From Wurfbainia villosa (Eukaryota > Streptophyta > Magnoliopsida > Zingiberales > Zingiberaceae), in NCBI GenBank assembly GCA_025175895.1, contig CM045989.1, forward strand, positions 128,167,272-128,231,271: a DNA stretch of 64,000 bases, read 5' to 3'. Position numbers and translations under genes: made by a program. A model generated the notes under the pieces. The model ran no database searches and was not told the DNA's origin. It worked only from the letters and a program-made list of their open reading frames with translations. How positions within the stretch are numbered: the first letter of the stretch is position 1; each line of letters opens with the position of its first letter. This document shows positions 1-10,859 of the stretch, one piece after another.

Positions 1-237
1 AAAGAAATCACATCCATCAACATCCGAAATCACATCGCAGCACAATTGTTCATAAGAGTCTTGTGGAGTAGTATGCCTATCACTCACTCCACAATCCATC
101 TCCCTAAGCACGTCGATATCCACATATGTGGTCTTTGATGGAGGCTGAATGAACTCTTGTGTTGCATCTAGATGAAGGATGTTGCAATTTAATCTAGCTA
201 TTTGATCAATGATGCTGACTATCACCGTAGCCTCCAT
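1..237 (-). CDS. Partial ORF downstream of a Ty3-type LTR and PBS (unknown protein)
   Basis: An ATG at 235-237 on the minus strand opens a frame of 79 codons with no stop that runs off the left edge. It lies about 195 bp beyond the tRNA-Asp PBS at 432-452, where the leader or gag start of a Ty3-type element is expected. The visible protein begins MEATVIVSIIDQIARL and is acidic and Cys-containing; I recognise no domain in it. A 6-codon upstream frame lies just before it. Inference: N-terminus of gag, or a leader ORF, of an Athila/Tat-like element. It could also be a chance frame in a leader; the sequence to the left would decide. Confidence 0.4.
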   Translation of the reverse strand, partial: MEATVIVSIIDQIARLNCNILHLDATQEFIQPPSKTTYVDIDVLREMDCGVSDRHTTPQDSYEQLCCDVISDVDGCDFF

Positions 238-431
238 ACTACTGATTATAGAGATCCATGTTTCTCAAAAAATAGAATTCCTGGTCTTTCCTGAAACACC
301 AACAAACAAATCAAAAGACACAAGAAATAGACATGACAAAATACATGGATATACAGAAACTGAAAGAATGAAGCCCTAATTTTTTTTTTAGAAAAATGGA
401 AAAATAATCTTAAGTTTACTAAGCATCATTA

Positions 432-452
432 CACTCCCCGACAACGGTGCCA
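432..452 (-). other. Primer-binding site, tRNA-Asp type
   Basis: The minus strand reads TGGCACCGTTGTCGGGGAG, close to the complement of the 3' end of plant tRNA-Asp. This primer type is known from Athila/Tat Ty3 elements. It sits 5 bp inside the LTR terminus at 458, so the LTR lies to the right and the element body to the left, on the minus strand. Confidence 0.75.
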
Positions 453-1072
453 AATTTTGATAACGGTATTTGTATCATGGTACCGTTTCAAATTAATTAC
501 CGAATCCCCTCTACACTAATATAGCATAGTGGATGACTCGGATCGTTTCCCAATAAGTGTAATAGATAGAATAGTAAACTTAGGATTTCTAATTATAGCT
601 AATCCTACTGAATGGGGGTTTGGAATTTAAAAGACTAATCCTACTGAATGAAAGACAATGCAAGTAATTAAAGCATTAATCTAACTAACTATGATGACAA
701 TGAAATTAAAGAAGATCTAAACTAAGCATGTAAAGAAAATTATTCAAAACAAGAGCATTAAAAACATAAAGAAAGTGCAGGAATTTGAAATGTAGAGTAA
801 ACTACAGCTAAGCTCCTAATTAACTACAAAATAACAACTAAATTATGTACTGAAATTAAATATCAAAGTAAACAAGATAAACATCCAAATCAATGGAAAA
901 AATCCCCAAATAAAACCACCGATCACTCCACAACGGTGACGACAATCCAAACGAGCTCCTCCGGTGGATGAGATGACAGGATCCTTGTCGGAAATCCTCT
1001 GGCAAGTGCTGAATTGATGGATGAAGCGAGTCCTTTTCTCCAGTGGATGGTGCAGAACTGCTGAAGGCTGGT

Positions 1073-1142
1073 GGGGTTGCCGGGATCTGAACCCGGGTCT
1101 CTCGATTGTAGCCGAGTATACTCACCACTATACTACAACGAC
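1073..1142 (-). pseudogene. tRNA-Asp-like pseudogene
   Basis: The minus strand begins GTCGTTGTAGTATAGTGGTG, a near-exact 5' half of plant tRNA-Asp including the A box. It ends with a T arm carrying GGGTTCAGATCCCGG (B box with one unusual position). The acceptor stem pairs at 5 of 7 positions. The anticodon arm has changed: CTCG and CGAG can pair only around an 8-base loop, so no anticodon can be assigned. It lies inside a retrotransposon LTR. It could also be a tRNA-derived SINE head; no SINE body or poly(A) tail is evident. Confidence 0.6.
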
Positions 1143-1143
1143 A

Positions 1144-1224
1144 CCAGAACCCGAGTCTCTCGGTTGTAACCGAACCCGAGTCTCTCGATTGTAACCGAGT
1201 ATACTCACCACTATACTACAATGG
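1144..1224 (-). pseudogene. Second, rearranged tRNA-Asp-like copy
   Basis: Immediately upstream of the first copy on the same strand, the A-box half (TTGTAGTATAGTGGTGAGTA) recurs. It is followed by a tandem duplication of the anticodon-to-T-arm segment; the core ACCCGAGTCTCTCG occurs twice, at about 1,149 and 1,173. The acceptor 3' strand is missing, so it cannot fold as a tRNA. The pair looks like a local duplication. Confidence 0.55.
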
Positions 1225-1657
1225 AACTGCCTGAGCTGCATGGAGAGGATGGAACCGGATTAGAAGCTGAAACTCTTCGCCGGCGATAGAATGAAGTGCT
1301 ATCGCTGGAAATTGGAGAAGGGATATCACTACTGCGAGAGCTGGAAATAGGTTATGCTGAAACCCAACAATAGCAAGCACCACAGTCGTCGGAATCCTAT
1401 CCAACTGCGGCTCTCAGCTCTAGCAGTTGGCATTGGAAGTTTTGCCAGTGGAAAGTGTCAGAATCGCCTTCATTGCTCGCTGCCGATGAGCTGGCCGAAA
1501 TCCCAGCATCTCATCGCCGGCTGAGGAAGGGGATCGCCGCTGGCTTGGATGGAAGGAGGCCACCGGAAGAGACGCCCGGACCTACCGCTGTCGCGTGAGG
1601 AAGCGTTGCTCGTTGTGCATGATAAAAGGGGGGAAAAGACACATCGGTGATTCTGCT

Positions 1658-1723
1658 GTCGCCTGCCGGTGCTCTCTCAATCGATGGGCTGTCGCCCGTC
1701 GGTGCTCGCTCAATCGATGGGCT
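1658..1723. repeat. Two 33-bp tandem units
   Basis: Two adjacent 33-bp units, each ending in CAATCGATGGGCT and differing at a few positions. They sit in the GC-rich part of the left LTR and are open in several frames, which explains the overlapping short ORFs there. Confidence 0.7.
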
Positions 1724-2463
1724 GTCACACGGGAATCCACTACTCCGTTGCACGTCACCGCCTTTGCTCGCCCGCGAGGAGCAGGCGACGGCACCGACAC
1801 TCGCGAGGAGAGGTTCTGTCGCGCCGCTCGGTGATTCTTCTATTGCTCATGGAGAAGGCTGATTAAATGATTTTTCAGAGGCGTCCGATTCAATGATCTC
1901 TTGATCACAGCCACCCATTAGATTTAGGTTTAATGTATCCATTATTCACTTAATAAGCTGCTCCATCCAACGGTGGTGATCAATTCAACTCTGGATGGCC
2001 GATCTGATCAATTTGAAGGAATGACAGAGATCAAATGGTCCGGATGAACGACCAAGACGTGTAGATCTTAATGCATGGGCCGGATTGCTCCAGATCTGGA
2101 TAGATGGCTCAGAATCGATCAGATCTCATCGGACGGTCAAGATTGGATAGATCTGAACCACTTTGATTAAACTCCTTCTGATCTTGATGAAAGGTCCAGA
2201 TTAATCCAGTTTGAAATGATCCTTCTTGCCCTAGATGAAGCCATATTTGATCCAACTTGAGTCTAGTCCAGTGACTCATCTCGATCTCCTACAAGCAAAG
2301 ATAAAATTTGCATATAAGTCCAAATTTTAGGAGAATTTACAATAAGGTCCAAAAGAGGATCCAACTGATAAAATATGTAAATAATCAATAATAAATCACT
2401 ATAGAGCATAAAAATAGTGATATTAAGGACCAAAATAATCCAATAAAATGATAGTGACCAGAC

Positions 2464-3375
2464 ATCATTTGCTTCAAATGCCGACAACCGGGACACTACC
2501 GGAATCAATGCCCAATGGGGGAGAAGAAGACTCAAGGAGGAGCAACACAAGTAGGGGGAGCCTCTAAGGTAAACCCTAAGGTAAAATTCAATAATGCTTA
2601 TACTTCAATTTATATGCAAAAACATGCTAGGAGTTATGTTAACAATGTTGCTATTACTCATGAAAAGCATGCTAGGAATAACAAATATTTTTATCTATGT
2701 GCTAAGAGTGTAAACATTTACAATAAGGAGAAATTTGGCACTAATGTCTCTAGAAAAACTCTTCCTAATAAAAGAATTAGAAAAATAGAAAACTATTTAG
2801 GCATTAACCCTAAGAAGTGTAGGCATATGCCTAGAGGAAATGGTAATCCCTAAAGACCAAATGAAAAATCAAAATTTGGGAAATTAGAGTTGGAAAATCA
2901 AGCCTTGAGGTAAAGACTTGAGAAATTAGAGAAGACCCTTAGGAATATGCAAAATCAAACACAAAGGTCAAATAGTCAATGCCTAGGGTCTAGGAGTCAA
3001 AGTCAAAGACCTAGGAAACAAGAACCATCAAAGGGCAAGCCTAAGCCCAAAAAGACCTACCATAGTGTTCCATTCGATTATGGAACACAACCTAGGTCTA
3101 GGAAAACCAAGGTCAATAGGGAAGTCATCCCTAAGGTTGACCAAGGAAGGTGCTTAGTGGCTAAGGTTTCAAGGAAACCTAGGGAAGCCATTAAGAAGGT
3201 TACAAGGGTAGTTACCCCTAGAGTTAACCTAGGCAAGATCCAAATGACCAAGGCTTCTAAGCCTAGAAGGGTCATTAGGAGGGTATCTAGGGAGGTCATA
3301 CCTAAGGAATACCTAGTAAACCCAAGGAGCTCCAATAGGTATTGGGTTCCTAAGAGCGTGATCGATTCACGCTAG
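2464..3375 (+). pseudogene. Gag C-terminal part, zinc knuckle to WVPKS end
   Basis: Gag packages element RNA into virus-like particles; the knuckle binds nucleic acid. A CX2CX4HX4C knuckle (CFKCRQPGHYRNQC) is encoded at 2,470-2,511. The same frame runs to the stop at 3,375, broken by in-frame TAA codons at 2,851 and about 2,911. After the second stop comes a leucine-rich stretch (RLEKLEKTLRN) that looks like a coiled coil, then a basic segment ending WVPKSVIDSR. Copy 2 and element B end the same way. In full copia elements of the SIRE type, as I recall, a WVPK motif lies just before the protease; here the frame stops instead. A short gag with two stops is surely not functional. Confidence 0.75.
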
Positions 3376-5198
3376 ATGGGTTTAGGTGTGCCAACTTTAA
3401 ATTGATGGATAGTTAACCCAACCATGGTAAAGGTGACACTTTAAGTCATTTCCAAGGTTATGGGTATCTTGGAAATAAGTTTGATTTTTTAATCCTAAAA
3501 GATTTTAGGATGTGCCAATATACTTTGAAGATTATGAAAAATCAATCAAATTGGCACAATTTAGGTTTAGAGGTCTTAGTGTGCCATTTTATATTTTTGG
3601 CACACTTTGGGGGATAAATGATAATATGGCAAAATGGGTTTAATAATAACTAATGGCAATTAGTATTAAAATTTAGGTATTATATACCTTTATACTTTAT
3701 TTGCTATGTTTAAGTTGTCATATAACATGTCATGACATCATATTTATTTAAATCATATATAATGTCATGATTGTGCTTAGGACTATTTTATGTCATGTGT
3801 TTTTAGTTTTATATCATATGTCATGACATCATGATCATTGGCCATGCTTAATTAATGTTATCATTTATGCCATGATCATTCATGCATTTAATTTGATTAA
3901 AATTGATTTAAGGACTATGGCATGACTTGAAGTCCCATGTATAAGGGAATCAAGTAGAGTTGCCTTAGAAAATGCATGAGGCCCTAGATTAGGAGAACAA
4001 AACCCACATCTCACAATCACATTGACTTGAGTGTGTTTGATACACCCTAGATATATGTGAGATGTTAGGATATGAGTTAAGTTCAAGGTGCATAGTTTTT
4101 GCATCTAGATGAACTCAAACTCATCTAAAATCATGGATGGATCATTAGGAAAGATTATGTTCAAGCTATGTATATTAATCCCAAAGAATATGATCCAATA
4201 TAAGGTTTTGAAAATATTTTAAAAACATTTTGAAAATCCATGGTGTAGTCTATCTTTTGATAGAAGTCACAATTGGTGAAGTTGATACAAAGTGAGCTAA
4301 AACACATTGAAGTTTTTTTTTCACTTTTGAACTTTGTGTCAATTTTATTATTTTATAAGTAAAATATTTTTCAAACATTTTTCACCCATTGTATTGGTCA
4401 TAAGTATTATATGTATGAATTTTCATGATTTTTTGAATTGCGTATAATTACTTATGCTTTTTGCAATTTTATTTCTGATAATTGAAATTTGGAAATTTCA
4501 GTTATCAGTCGACTGCCCATGTTGGCAGTTGACTGATGAGCACAGCAGTCGACTGTTGATGGATAGAGTCGACTGCCAGACTGATTTCGAGAAAACAAGG
4601 TATGTTTAGCCCAATTTCAGCTATGGTAAGGGTTCCTAACCACTCCTAACCCTAGGATATGCTTTGGAAAGCATTAGAAAGGGTGAAAATCCATTGGATA
4701 TAGATTAGGAGAGTTGTTAGTGTGATGTATCAAATTTAAGGTTTGGGAAAGTTTAATGTTGAGCTTTTAACCTTATTTTTGATGGTTTAGAGTTCCTATA
4801 GGCTTAGGGACTTTCCAAGGACATTGTTGGTGCAATGGTCAAGGGGGAGCAAACCTTTAGGGGGAGGTATCTATCATGGGATGATGAATGTTATTTTTCC
4901 TCATGAGGGAGAGAAATGGGATTTTGAGATACCTAATTTGGAAATTGGGAGAGTGTGTAGGATTACCTCTCTTGAGTGATATGGGACTTATCACTAGGAA
5001 GATTGTAGGCATCCTAGAGGTTTTTGGAAAAAGGGGGAGATTGTAAGATCTCATTGGGATATGAGACATTGACCTCTTTGAGGTGAACCTTTTTGATGTA
5101 TGTCAAAAAGGGCGAGAATGTTAAAATTACCAATTTGGGATAATTGGTAAGGAAATTTGAGTTAGGGGCCTAACTCAAGGGTGTTTTTTGTCAAGCAT
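3376..5198 (+). other. Non-coding 3' region of gag-only copy 1
   Basis: No frame of note on either strand. AT-rich, and matched in inverted orientation by 7,303-9,158. It holds the four-palindrome cluster at 4,506-4,575 and, near its end, stretches such as 'aagggggaga' that resemble extra purine tracts. Its conservation across copies without coding potential suggests a cis role (packaging or priming) or simple descent. Confidence 0.6.
4506..4575. repeat. CAGTCGACTG palindrome cluster (internal)
   Basis: Four sites within 70 bp: perfect palindromes at 4,506 and 4,545, and one-base variants at 4,525 (CAGTTGACTG) and 4,566 (GAGTCGACTG). This cluster lies in the body of the element rather than in the LTR. 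Copy 2 has the matching cluster at 7,954-8,022. Confidence 0.85.
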
Positions 5199-5213
5199 CA
5201 AAAAGGAGAAGAT

Positions 5214-6140
5214 TATTGGTGCAATCGACCCGGACTCGAGTTTGACTCGAGTAAGTGTTTTAATATTTGACATGGATGTCTGACATTGATGTCTGACATG
5301 TGTTGGGGAGATTGTTGATGCAATCGAAGTAGGTTAGTATTTGATGTTTGATGATGGTTTGAGCATTGTCATGGGAAAAGTCCAAGTCTTGACTACTTGT
5401 CATGTAAAGTCCAAGCATGGGTCTTGGCAAGGGAAAGCCCAACATGGGTTGGCAAAGGAAAGTCCAAGTATGGGTCTTGGCTGGAAAGTCCAACATGGGT
5501 TGGCAAGGGAAAGTCCAAGTTTGAGTCTTTGCATTTGGAAAGTCCAAGGGGAATACTGGCGGCATAAAGTCCAAGGGTGAAGTCTTGGCAGCATAAGCCC
5601 AATGGTTGGCGGCGTAAAGTCCAAGCGGAGTCTTGGCAACGTAAGTCCAATGTGCCTTGGTGATGTAGACACCGTTAGCATAACAATAGCCGATGGAAGC
5701 ACCTGAAGGCTAGTATATAGATGAACAAGTTATGGATGACTTGGAGGGATCCGACAGGCGTGAGGCTGACGGAGGTAGCTAGAAGGCTTAGGTCTAGGCT
5801 AAGGGTGGTCTAGCAAGTATGGGGGCACCATACTTGGGATAAAACCTCATGTTTGAGGTGTATCAGTCGACTGGGACCATGGGTTAGTCGACTGGTGTGA
5901 GTCAACTAGGGTTTGACTGTGGGAAGTGCCCTGGCAGTCGACTGCCAAAGGTGGGCAGTCGACTGTTGGCCTGAGCAGTCGACTGATCTGATGATCAGTC
6001 GAATGATGCTCGGGATCTCGGGCACAGAATGTTCTCCAATCGAGTGTTCGACCTGAGCACTTGACTGATTCAACCATCAGTCGACTGATGTGTATGATCA
6101 GTTGATTGATGGTGTATTCGTTGGACTTATCCAACATGGT
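5214..6140 (+). repeat. LTR of gag-only copy 1, truncated at its 3' end
   Basis: Starts TATTGGTGCAATCGACCC after the purine tract AAAAAGGAGAAGAT (5,199-5,213). A second start-like junction (GGGGAGAT then TGTTGATGCAATCG) lies 99 bp further in, at 5,313. A block of degenerate repeats of the form AAAGTCCAAG...TGGG fills 5,380-5,650, and the palindrome array starts at 5,864. Compared with the intact LTR at 10,862-12,533, it lacks the last 600 bp or so, including the TATA-like box and the TGTTGG/CCAACA end. Confidence 0.7.
5380..5660. repeat. AAAGTCCAAG degenerate repeat block, matched at 6,770-7,080 and 11,990-12,310
   Basis: About ten units of roughly 25-35 bp, each with the core AAAGTCCAA(G/C) followed by ATGGGT-CTTGGC or similar. 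The inverse (CTTGGACTTT) forms the matching blocks in the two minus-strand LTRs. Overlapping ORFs rich in TLGLSLPK-like strings are products of this repeat and not genes. Confidence 0.75.
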
Positions 6141-6547
6141 TCATGCCGTTGTGAGACAATGGATACAGGGGCAGTCGACTGATGGTCCCAATCAGTCGAC
6201 TGCTAGGCAGAATCCAATCCAAGGAGAAGAGGTTAGGAAGACCTCATGTTTAAGGAGTTTTACCTCCTTAACTAAGATCTCGACGTTGGACTAGCCAGTC
6301 GACTACCGAGCATTCTGCTCTCATAACCCGACCAGCAGTCGGCTGCCATCCATGGCAGTTGACTGCTCATGCCATCAGTCGACTACCCAATGCTGGAAGT
6401 CAACTACCAAGCTATTTCCTACAGTCGAACACAAGTCGACTCTGAGCAGTTCGACTGACCATAATCCCAATCGATTGTTGTAAGTCGACTCGGTTGCCAA
6501 GTATCAAAACACTTGACCAGTGACTGGACCAAATCCCCAGTCGACTG
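5864..6547. repeat. CAGTCGACTG palindrome array across the LTR-LTR junction
   Basis: More than a dozen CAGTCGACTG sites and one-base variants at irregular spacing, running through both LTR fragments and across the junction near 6,140. Many variants are changes at the central CG (CAGTTGACTG, AGTCAACT), the pattern expected when methylated cytosines deaminate. The sequence in each arm continues the U3 array seen in the intact LTR at 11,394-11,776. Confidence 0.85.
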
Positions 6548-7302
6548 ATAATCTCAACTATGAGGTTTAATCCCAAGTATGATGTCCTCATACTTGCTAG
6601 ACCACCCTTAGCCTAGACTAAAGCTTTCTAGCCACCTCCGTTAACCTCATGCCTATCGGATCCCTTCAAGTCATCCATGACTTGTTCATCCATACGCTAG
6701 CCTTCAGGTACTTCCATTGGCTATTGTCATACTAAGTTGGTCTATACTACCAAGGCACATTGGGCTTACGCTACTAAGACTCCCAGTTGGACTTTACGCT
6801 GTCAACCATTAGACTTAAGCTGCCAAGACTCCCGCTTGGACTTTACACCGCCAATATCACCCCTTGGACTTCCCTTGCCAACCCATGTTGGACTTTCCAT
6901 TTGCTAAGACTCAAGCTTAGACTTTCCCTTGCCAAGACCCATGCTTGGACTTTTCATGCCAACCCATGTTGGACTTTCCTTGCCAACCCTTGTTGGACTT
7001 TCCATTGCCAAGACTTAAGCTTGGACTTTCCCTTGCCAAGTACACAAGACTTGGACTTTCCATGCCAAGTGTCCCACTTGGACTTCTCCATCATATGGTC
7101 AACCCCATGTCAACCATATAATCAAACAATGGTCAAACCATCGTCAAACATCAAAATACAACTCAAGTCAAACTCGAGTTTGGTCAATCATGACCCGGGT
7201 CGATTGCACCAACAATCTCCCGAAAACATTATCAAACATCAAAACACTACTCATGTCCAACTCGAGTCTTGTCAATCGTGACCTGGGTCGATTGAACCAA
7301 CA
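6141..7302 (-). repeat. 3' LTR fragment of gag-only copy 2
   Basis: Read on the minus strand it starts TGTTGGTTCAATCGACCC at 7,302 with a second start-like junction (GGGAGAT then TGTTGGTGCAATCG) at 7,214, 88 bp in. It then carries the inverse AAAGTCCAAG block and palindrome array. The part equivalent to 10,862 to about 11,440 of the 5' LTR is missing. Confidence 0.7.
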
Positions 7303-9158
7303 ATCTTTCTCTTTTTAATGTTTGACAAAAACCACACAACCATTGAGTTAGCCTACCTAACTCAAATCTCCTTACTAATTCTTCCAAATTGGTAATTTCA
7401 TAAATTCTTCCCCTTTTTGACATATATCAAAAAGGTTCTCTCCCCAAGGTTGTCAATGTCTCATATCCCAATGAGTTCTTACAGTCTCCCCCTTGGTCCA
7501 AAAACACTTAGGATGTCTTCACTCTTCCTAGTGATAAGTCTCATATCACTCAAGAGAGGCAATCCTACAAACTCTCCCATTTTCCAAATTGGGCATCTCA
7601 CATTCTCCCAAAATTCTCCCCCTCGTGAGAAAGAACACATCCATCATCCCATGATGGATACCTCCCCCTAAAGGCTTGCTCTCCCTTGACCATTGCACCA
7701 ACAATGTCCTTCAAGAGTCCCTAAGCATATAGGAACACTAAACCATCAAAATTAAGGCCAAATGTTCAAACATGAACTCTCACACACCTTAAAATTGATA
7801 CACACCCTAAACAACTCTCCTAATCCATATCCAATGGATTTTCACCCTTTCCAATGCTTTCCAAAGCATATCCTAGGATTAGGAGCAGTTAGGGTAACCT
7901 AACATAGCAGAAATATGGGCTAAACATTCTTGTTTACTCGAAATCAGCTCTGACAGTCGACTCTTACAGTCACTAGTCGACTTCCATTGACGCCAGTCGA
8001 CTGCCATAGGTGTCAATCGACTTATTTTTGCAAGTGAAGAATTTTGATTTTCAGAAATGATTTTTTGAAATTCATAAGTAATTATACGTAATTTGAAAAA
8101 TCACGAAACTTCGTACGTATAATACTTATAACAAATAAAATGGGTGAAAAATATTTGAAAAATAAATTACCCATAAAATAATGAGTTTGACACAAAGTTC
8201 AAAATCATTGAAAAGTTCAATGTTTTGGCCCTACTTTATATCAACTCTCTCAATGGTGATTTCTATCAAAAGATAGACTACACCAAGGTTTTCTAAATTG
8301 ATTTTAAAATATTTTTGAAAATCTATATTGGATCATGATGAATGGGCTCAATGCATATAACTTGCACATTAGCTTTCCCCATGATCCACCCATGATATAA
8401 GATGAGTTTGAGTTCATCTAGATGCAAAAACTATGCACCTTGAACTTAACTCATTTCCTAGCATCTCACATGCGTCTAGTGTGTTTGAAAACACACACAT
8501 GTCATTGTAATGTGAGATGTGGATTTTGGTTATGCCTATACTAAGGTCTCATGCATTTTCTAGGCAACACTACTTGATTCTCTTATACATGGGACTTCAT
8601 GTCATGTCATAGTCCTTAAATCAATTTTAATTAACTTAAATGCATGAGATATAATTATGGCATATAATGATAGCATAAATGAAATATGTACTAATAACCA
8701 TGATGTCATGACATAAAATATAACCTAAGTATACATGACACTAAAACTAAAACCTAAGCATGATCATGACATATTATATGATAAAAATAAATATGATGTC
8801 ATAACATGGTATATGACAAATAAAGCATGACAAATAAAAGGTATAGGTATAACCATACCTAAATTGTAATATTGATTGCCATTTGTTATCATTATATTCA
8901 TTTTGACATATTATTAATAACTCTATCAAGTGTACCAAAACCCAAAATGGCACACAATGACTCTAAGACCTAAATTGTGCCAATTTGATCAATTTATCAA
9001 ACTTCTTAAATAATATTGGTACATCCAAAAATCTTTTAGGATTTAAGATCAATACTTATTTCCAAGGTATCCATAACCTTGAAAATGACCTAAAGTATCA
9101 CCTTTACTATGGTTAGGTTAACTATCCATCGATTTAAGGTTGGCACACCCTAACCCAA
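7303..9158 (-). other. Non-coding 3' region of gag-only copy 2
   Basis: Inverted counterpart of 3,376-5,198, recognisable through most of its length (for example the pentamer-rich text around 'cttttgatagaagtca' at 4,255 against 8,265). No real frame. Contains four CAGTCGACTG-type sites at 7,954-8,022. Confidence 0.6.
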
Positions 9159-10795
9159 TTAGCGTGAATTGATCACACTCTTAGGAACCCACAACCTATT
9201 GGAGATCCTTAGGTTTACTAGGTATTCTTTAGGGATAATTTCCCTAGATACCCTTCTAATGACCCTCTTAGGCTTGGTAGCGTTGGTCATTCTGGTCTTG
9301 CCTAGGTTAGCTCTAGGGGTAACTCCCATTGTAACCTCCTTAGTGACTTCCCTAGGTTTCTTCGAAACCCTAGCCACTAGGCACACTCCATGGTTAGCCT
9401 TAGGGATTGCCTCCCGAGTAGCCATGGCCTTCCTAGACCTAGATTTAGTTCCATAATCAAATGAAACATTGTGGTAAATCTCCTTGGACTTAGGTTTGTG
9501 ACGCAAACCTTTCTTGCCATTGGATGAACCTTGTCATCTAGGACCTAGATTTTGACCATTTGACCCTTGTATTTGATTTTGCATATTTCTAAAGGTCTTC
9601 TCCAACTTCTCAAGCCTTGACCTCAAAGCTTGATTTTCAAACTCCGATTTTTCTAATTTAGTGGGCCCAATATTTCCTTGAGTAATTTTTCCCTTCCTAG
9701 GGATATGTTTAGAATTCTTGGAGTTAAAAACTAGGTGGTCTTATATTTTCCTAATACTTTCCTTAGGTAAAATTGTTTTAGGGACATTAGTCCCAAATTT
9801 CTCCATATTCCTAAAATGGCAAGACTTTGCACCTAAGCAATTAAGTTTACTATTTCTAGCATGCTCTTTATGATAAATATCAAGAGAATTAAAGGCATGC
9901 TTTTGACTATTAATTGAAGATGAAGCATACTTAAAAGTTACCTTAGGGTTTGCCTTAGATTCCCCTATATTTGATGCTCCTTTTCTCCTAGGGCATTGAC
10001 TCCTATAATGCCCCTTTTGATGGCATTTGAAGCAAATGATATGCTCCTTGCTCTTTTGACTTTGGGAACCGATTTCCTTGGTCTTTGGCACGACTTGTGC
10101 CGTCGTTTTAACCTTCTTCGGACACTTTCTCTTATAGTGTCTGGCTTCCCTACACTCAAAATATATTATATGAATTTTATTATTGACAAATTTATTTGAG
10201 TTACCTAGGGTGGTGGTGGAATTTTGAGCTTCTTCAACTCTTCCGGATGTTGAAAGCTCTTCTTCTTGCTCCTGCCCTTGCTCCGGCGCTCTAATATCCT
10301 CCCCCTCAAATCTTGAAGTGAAGGCTTCCTCCAATTCTTCCTCTTCCACCGCCTCTTCTTCCTCGGATGTCGAACACTCCTCGACCTCCGAATCCTCACT
10401 TTCTTGTGAGAATGAGCTTGCTTCTTCAGCCTCTTCTCCAATTGAGCCGGTGATGGACCTTCATGGAGCTTTGCTAATTTGCTTCAAAGCTCCTTGGCAT
10501 CTTGATATTCACTTAGTCTAGACAAAATATCATTAGGTATCAAACCTTCTAAAAGTTTTGTTACCTTAACTTCGGTCTTGAAATTTAGGCATTACTCTTG
10601 GGTCCACTTCTTTAATTTGAGGACACCTCCCTTCTTATCCCTAGGGGGTTCGAAACCTTCCATGATTATCAACCAATCTTCTATGTCCATCATAAAAAAT
10701 GTCTCCATTCTTGCCCTCCACGTCGAAAAGTCTTCTTGATCGTATGGTGGAGGAATGTTGATGGCGTACCCCAATTCGTCCTTAGGTAGCTCCAT
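9159..10795 (-). pseudogene. Gag of gag-only copy 2 (broken)
   Basis: Starts with ATG at 10,795 (MELPKDELGYAINIPP) 52 bp past the PBS, and shows the DUF4219-like head (STWRARMETFFMMDIEDW) before a stop at 10,592. A piece equivalent to the UBN2 domain end (AKEL, LAKLHEGPSPAQLE) is visible at 10,440-10,520, then much of UBN2 is deleted. An acidic Glu/Ser-rich stretch follows, then two zinc knuckles: YFECREARHYKRKC (first Cys replaced by Tyr) and CFKCHQKGHYRSQC. The C-terminus is in another frame (9,506-9,159) and ends WVPKSVINSR. Frameshifts, stops and the deletion make it a relic. Confidence 0.75.
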
Positions 10796-10846
10796 CTCCT
10801 TCCCTCTAGCATGCTCCCTTAGTTGTTAAACCTTGAAGAGCAGCCT

Positions 10847-10859
10847 CGCTCTGATACCA
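10847..10859 (-). other. Primer-binding site, initiator tRNA-Met type
   Basis: Minus strand TGGTATCAGAGCG, 2 bp beyond the LTR end at 10,862. TGGTATCAGAGC is the standard plant copia PBS for initiator tRNA-Met. Confidence 0.9.

Larger units (their letters stand above)
458..2439 (-). mobile_element. Ty3-type (Athila/Tat-like) LTR remnant
   Basis: The LTR terminus is TGATAAC at 458, next to the tRNA-Asp PBS. The first few hundred bases resemble the LTR at 12,669 in layout: a TGATAA end, a run through 'ggatcgtttccc', then AT-rich sequence, then a GC-rich block from about 930. No matching TTATCA end is visible before the gag fragment that starts near 2,440, so the LTR is probably truncated or carries extra sequence. 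The GC-rich block holds tRNA-like pseudogenes and a short tandem repeat. Frames in 1,511-1,866 overlap one another on both strands and are not taken as genes. The right boundary is a guess. Confidence 0.5.
2440..6140 (+). mobile_element. Gag-only copia-type element, copy 1 (5'-truncated)
   Basis: Reads left to right: 3' half of gag (2,464-3,375), 1.8 kb of non-coding DNA, a purine tract at 5,199-5,213, and an LTR from 5,214 that breaks near 6,140. No protease, integrase or reverse transcriptase is present. Its 5' LTR, PBS and gag N-terminus are missing. It forms the left arm of an inverted repeat with copy 2 (6,141-12,533). This layout is that of TR-GAG elements, described as LTR retrotransposons that encode only gag. 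Confidence 0.7.

Noticed and set aside
5260..5702. Overlapping ORFs rich in LGLS, LDFP and PCQ strings (also 6,787-7,281 and 11,879-12,455)
   Set aside because: Products of the AAAGTCCAAG repeat block read in several frames on both strands.
4506..6547. CRISPR-like array from the CAGTCGACTG repeats
   Set aside because: Repeat is only 10 bp, palindromic, irregularly spaced and in plant LTRs; no cas genes.
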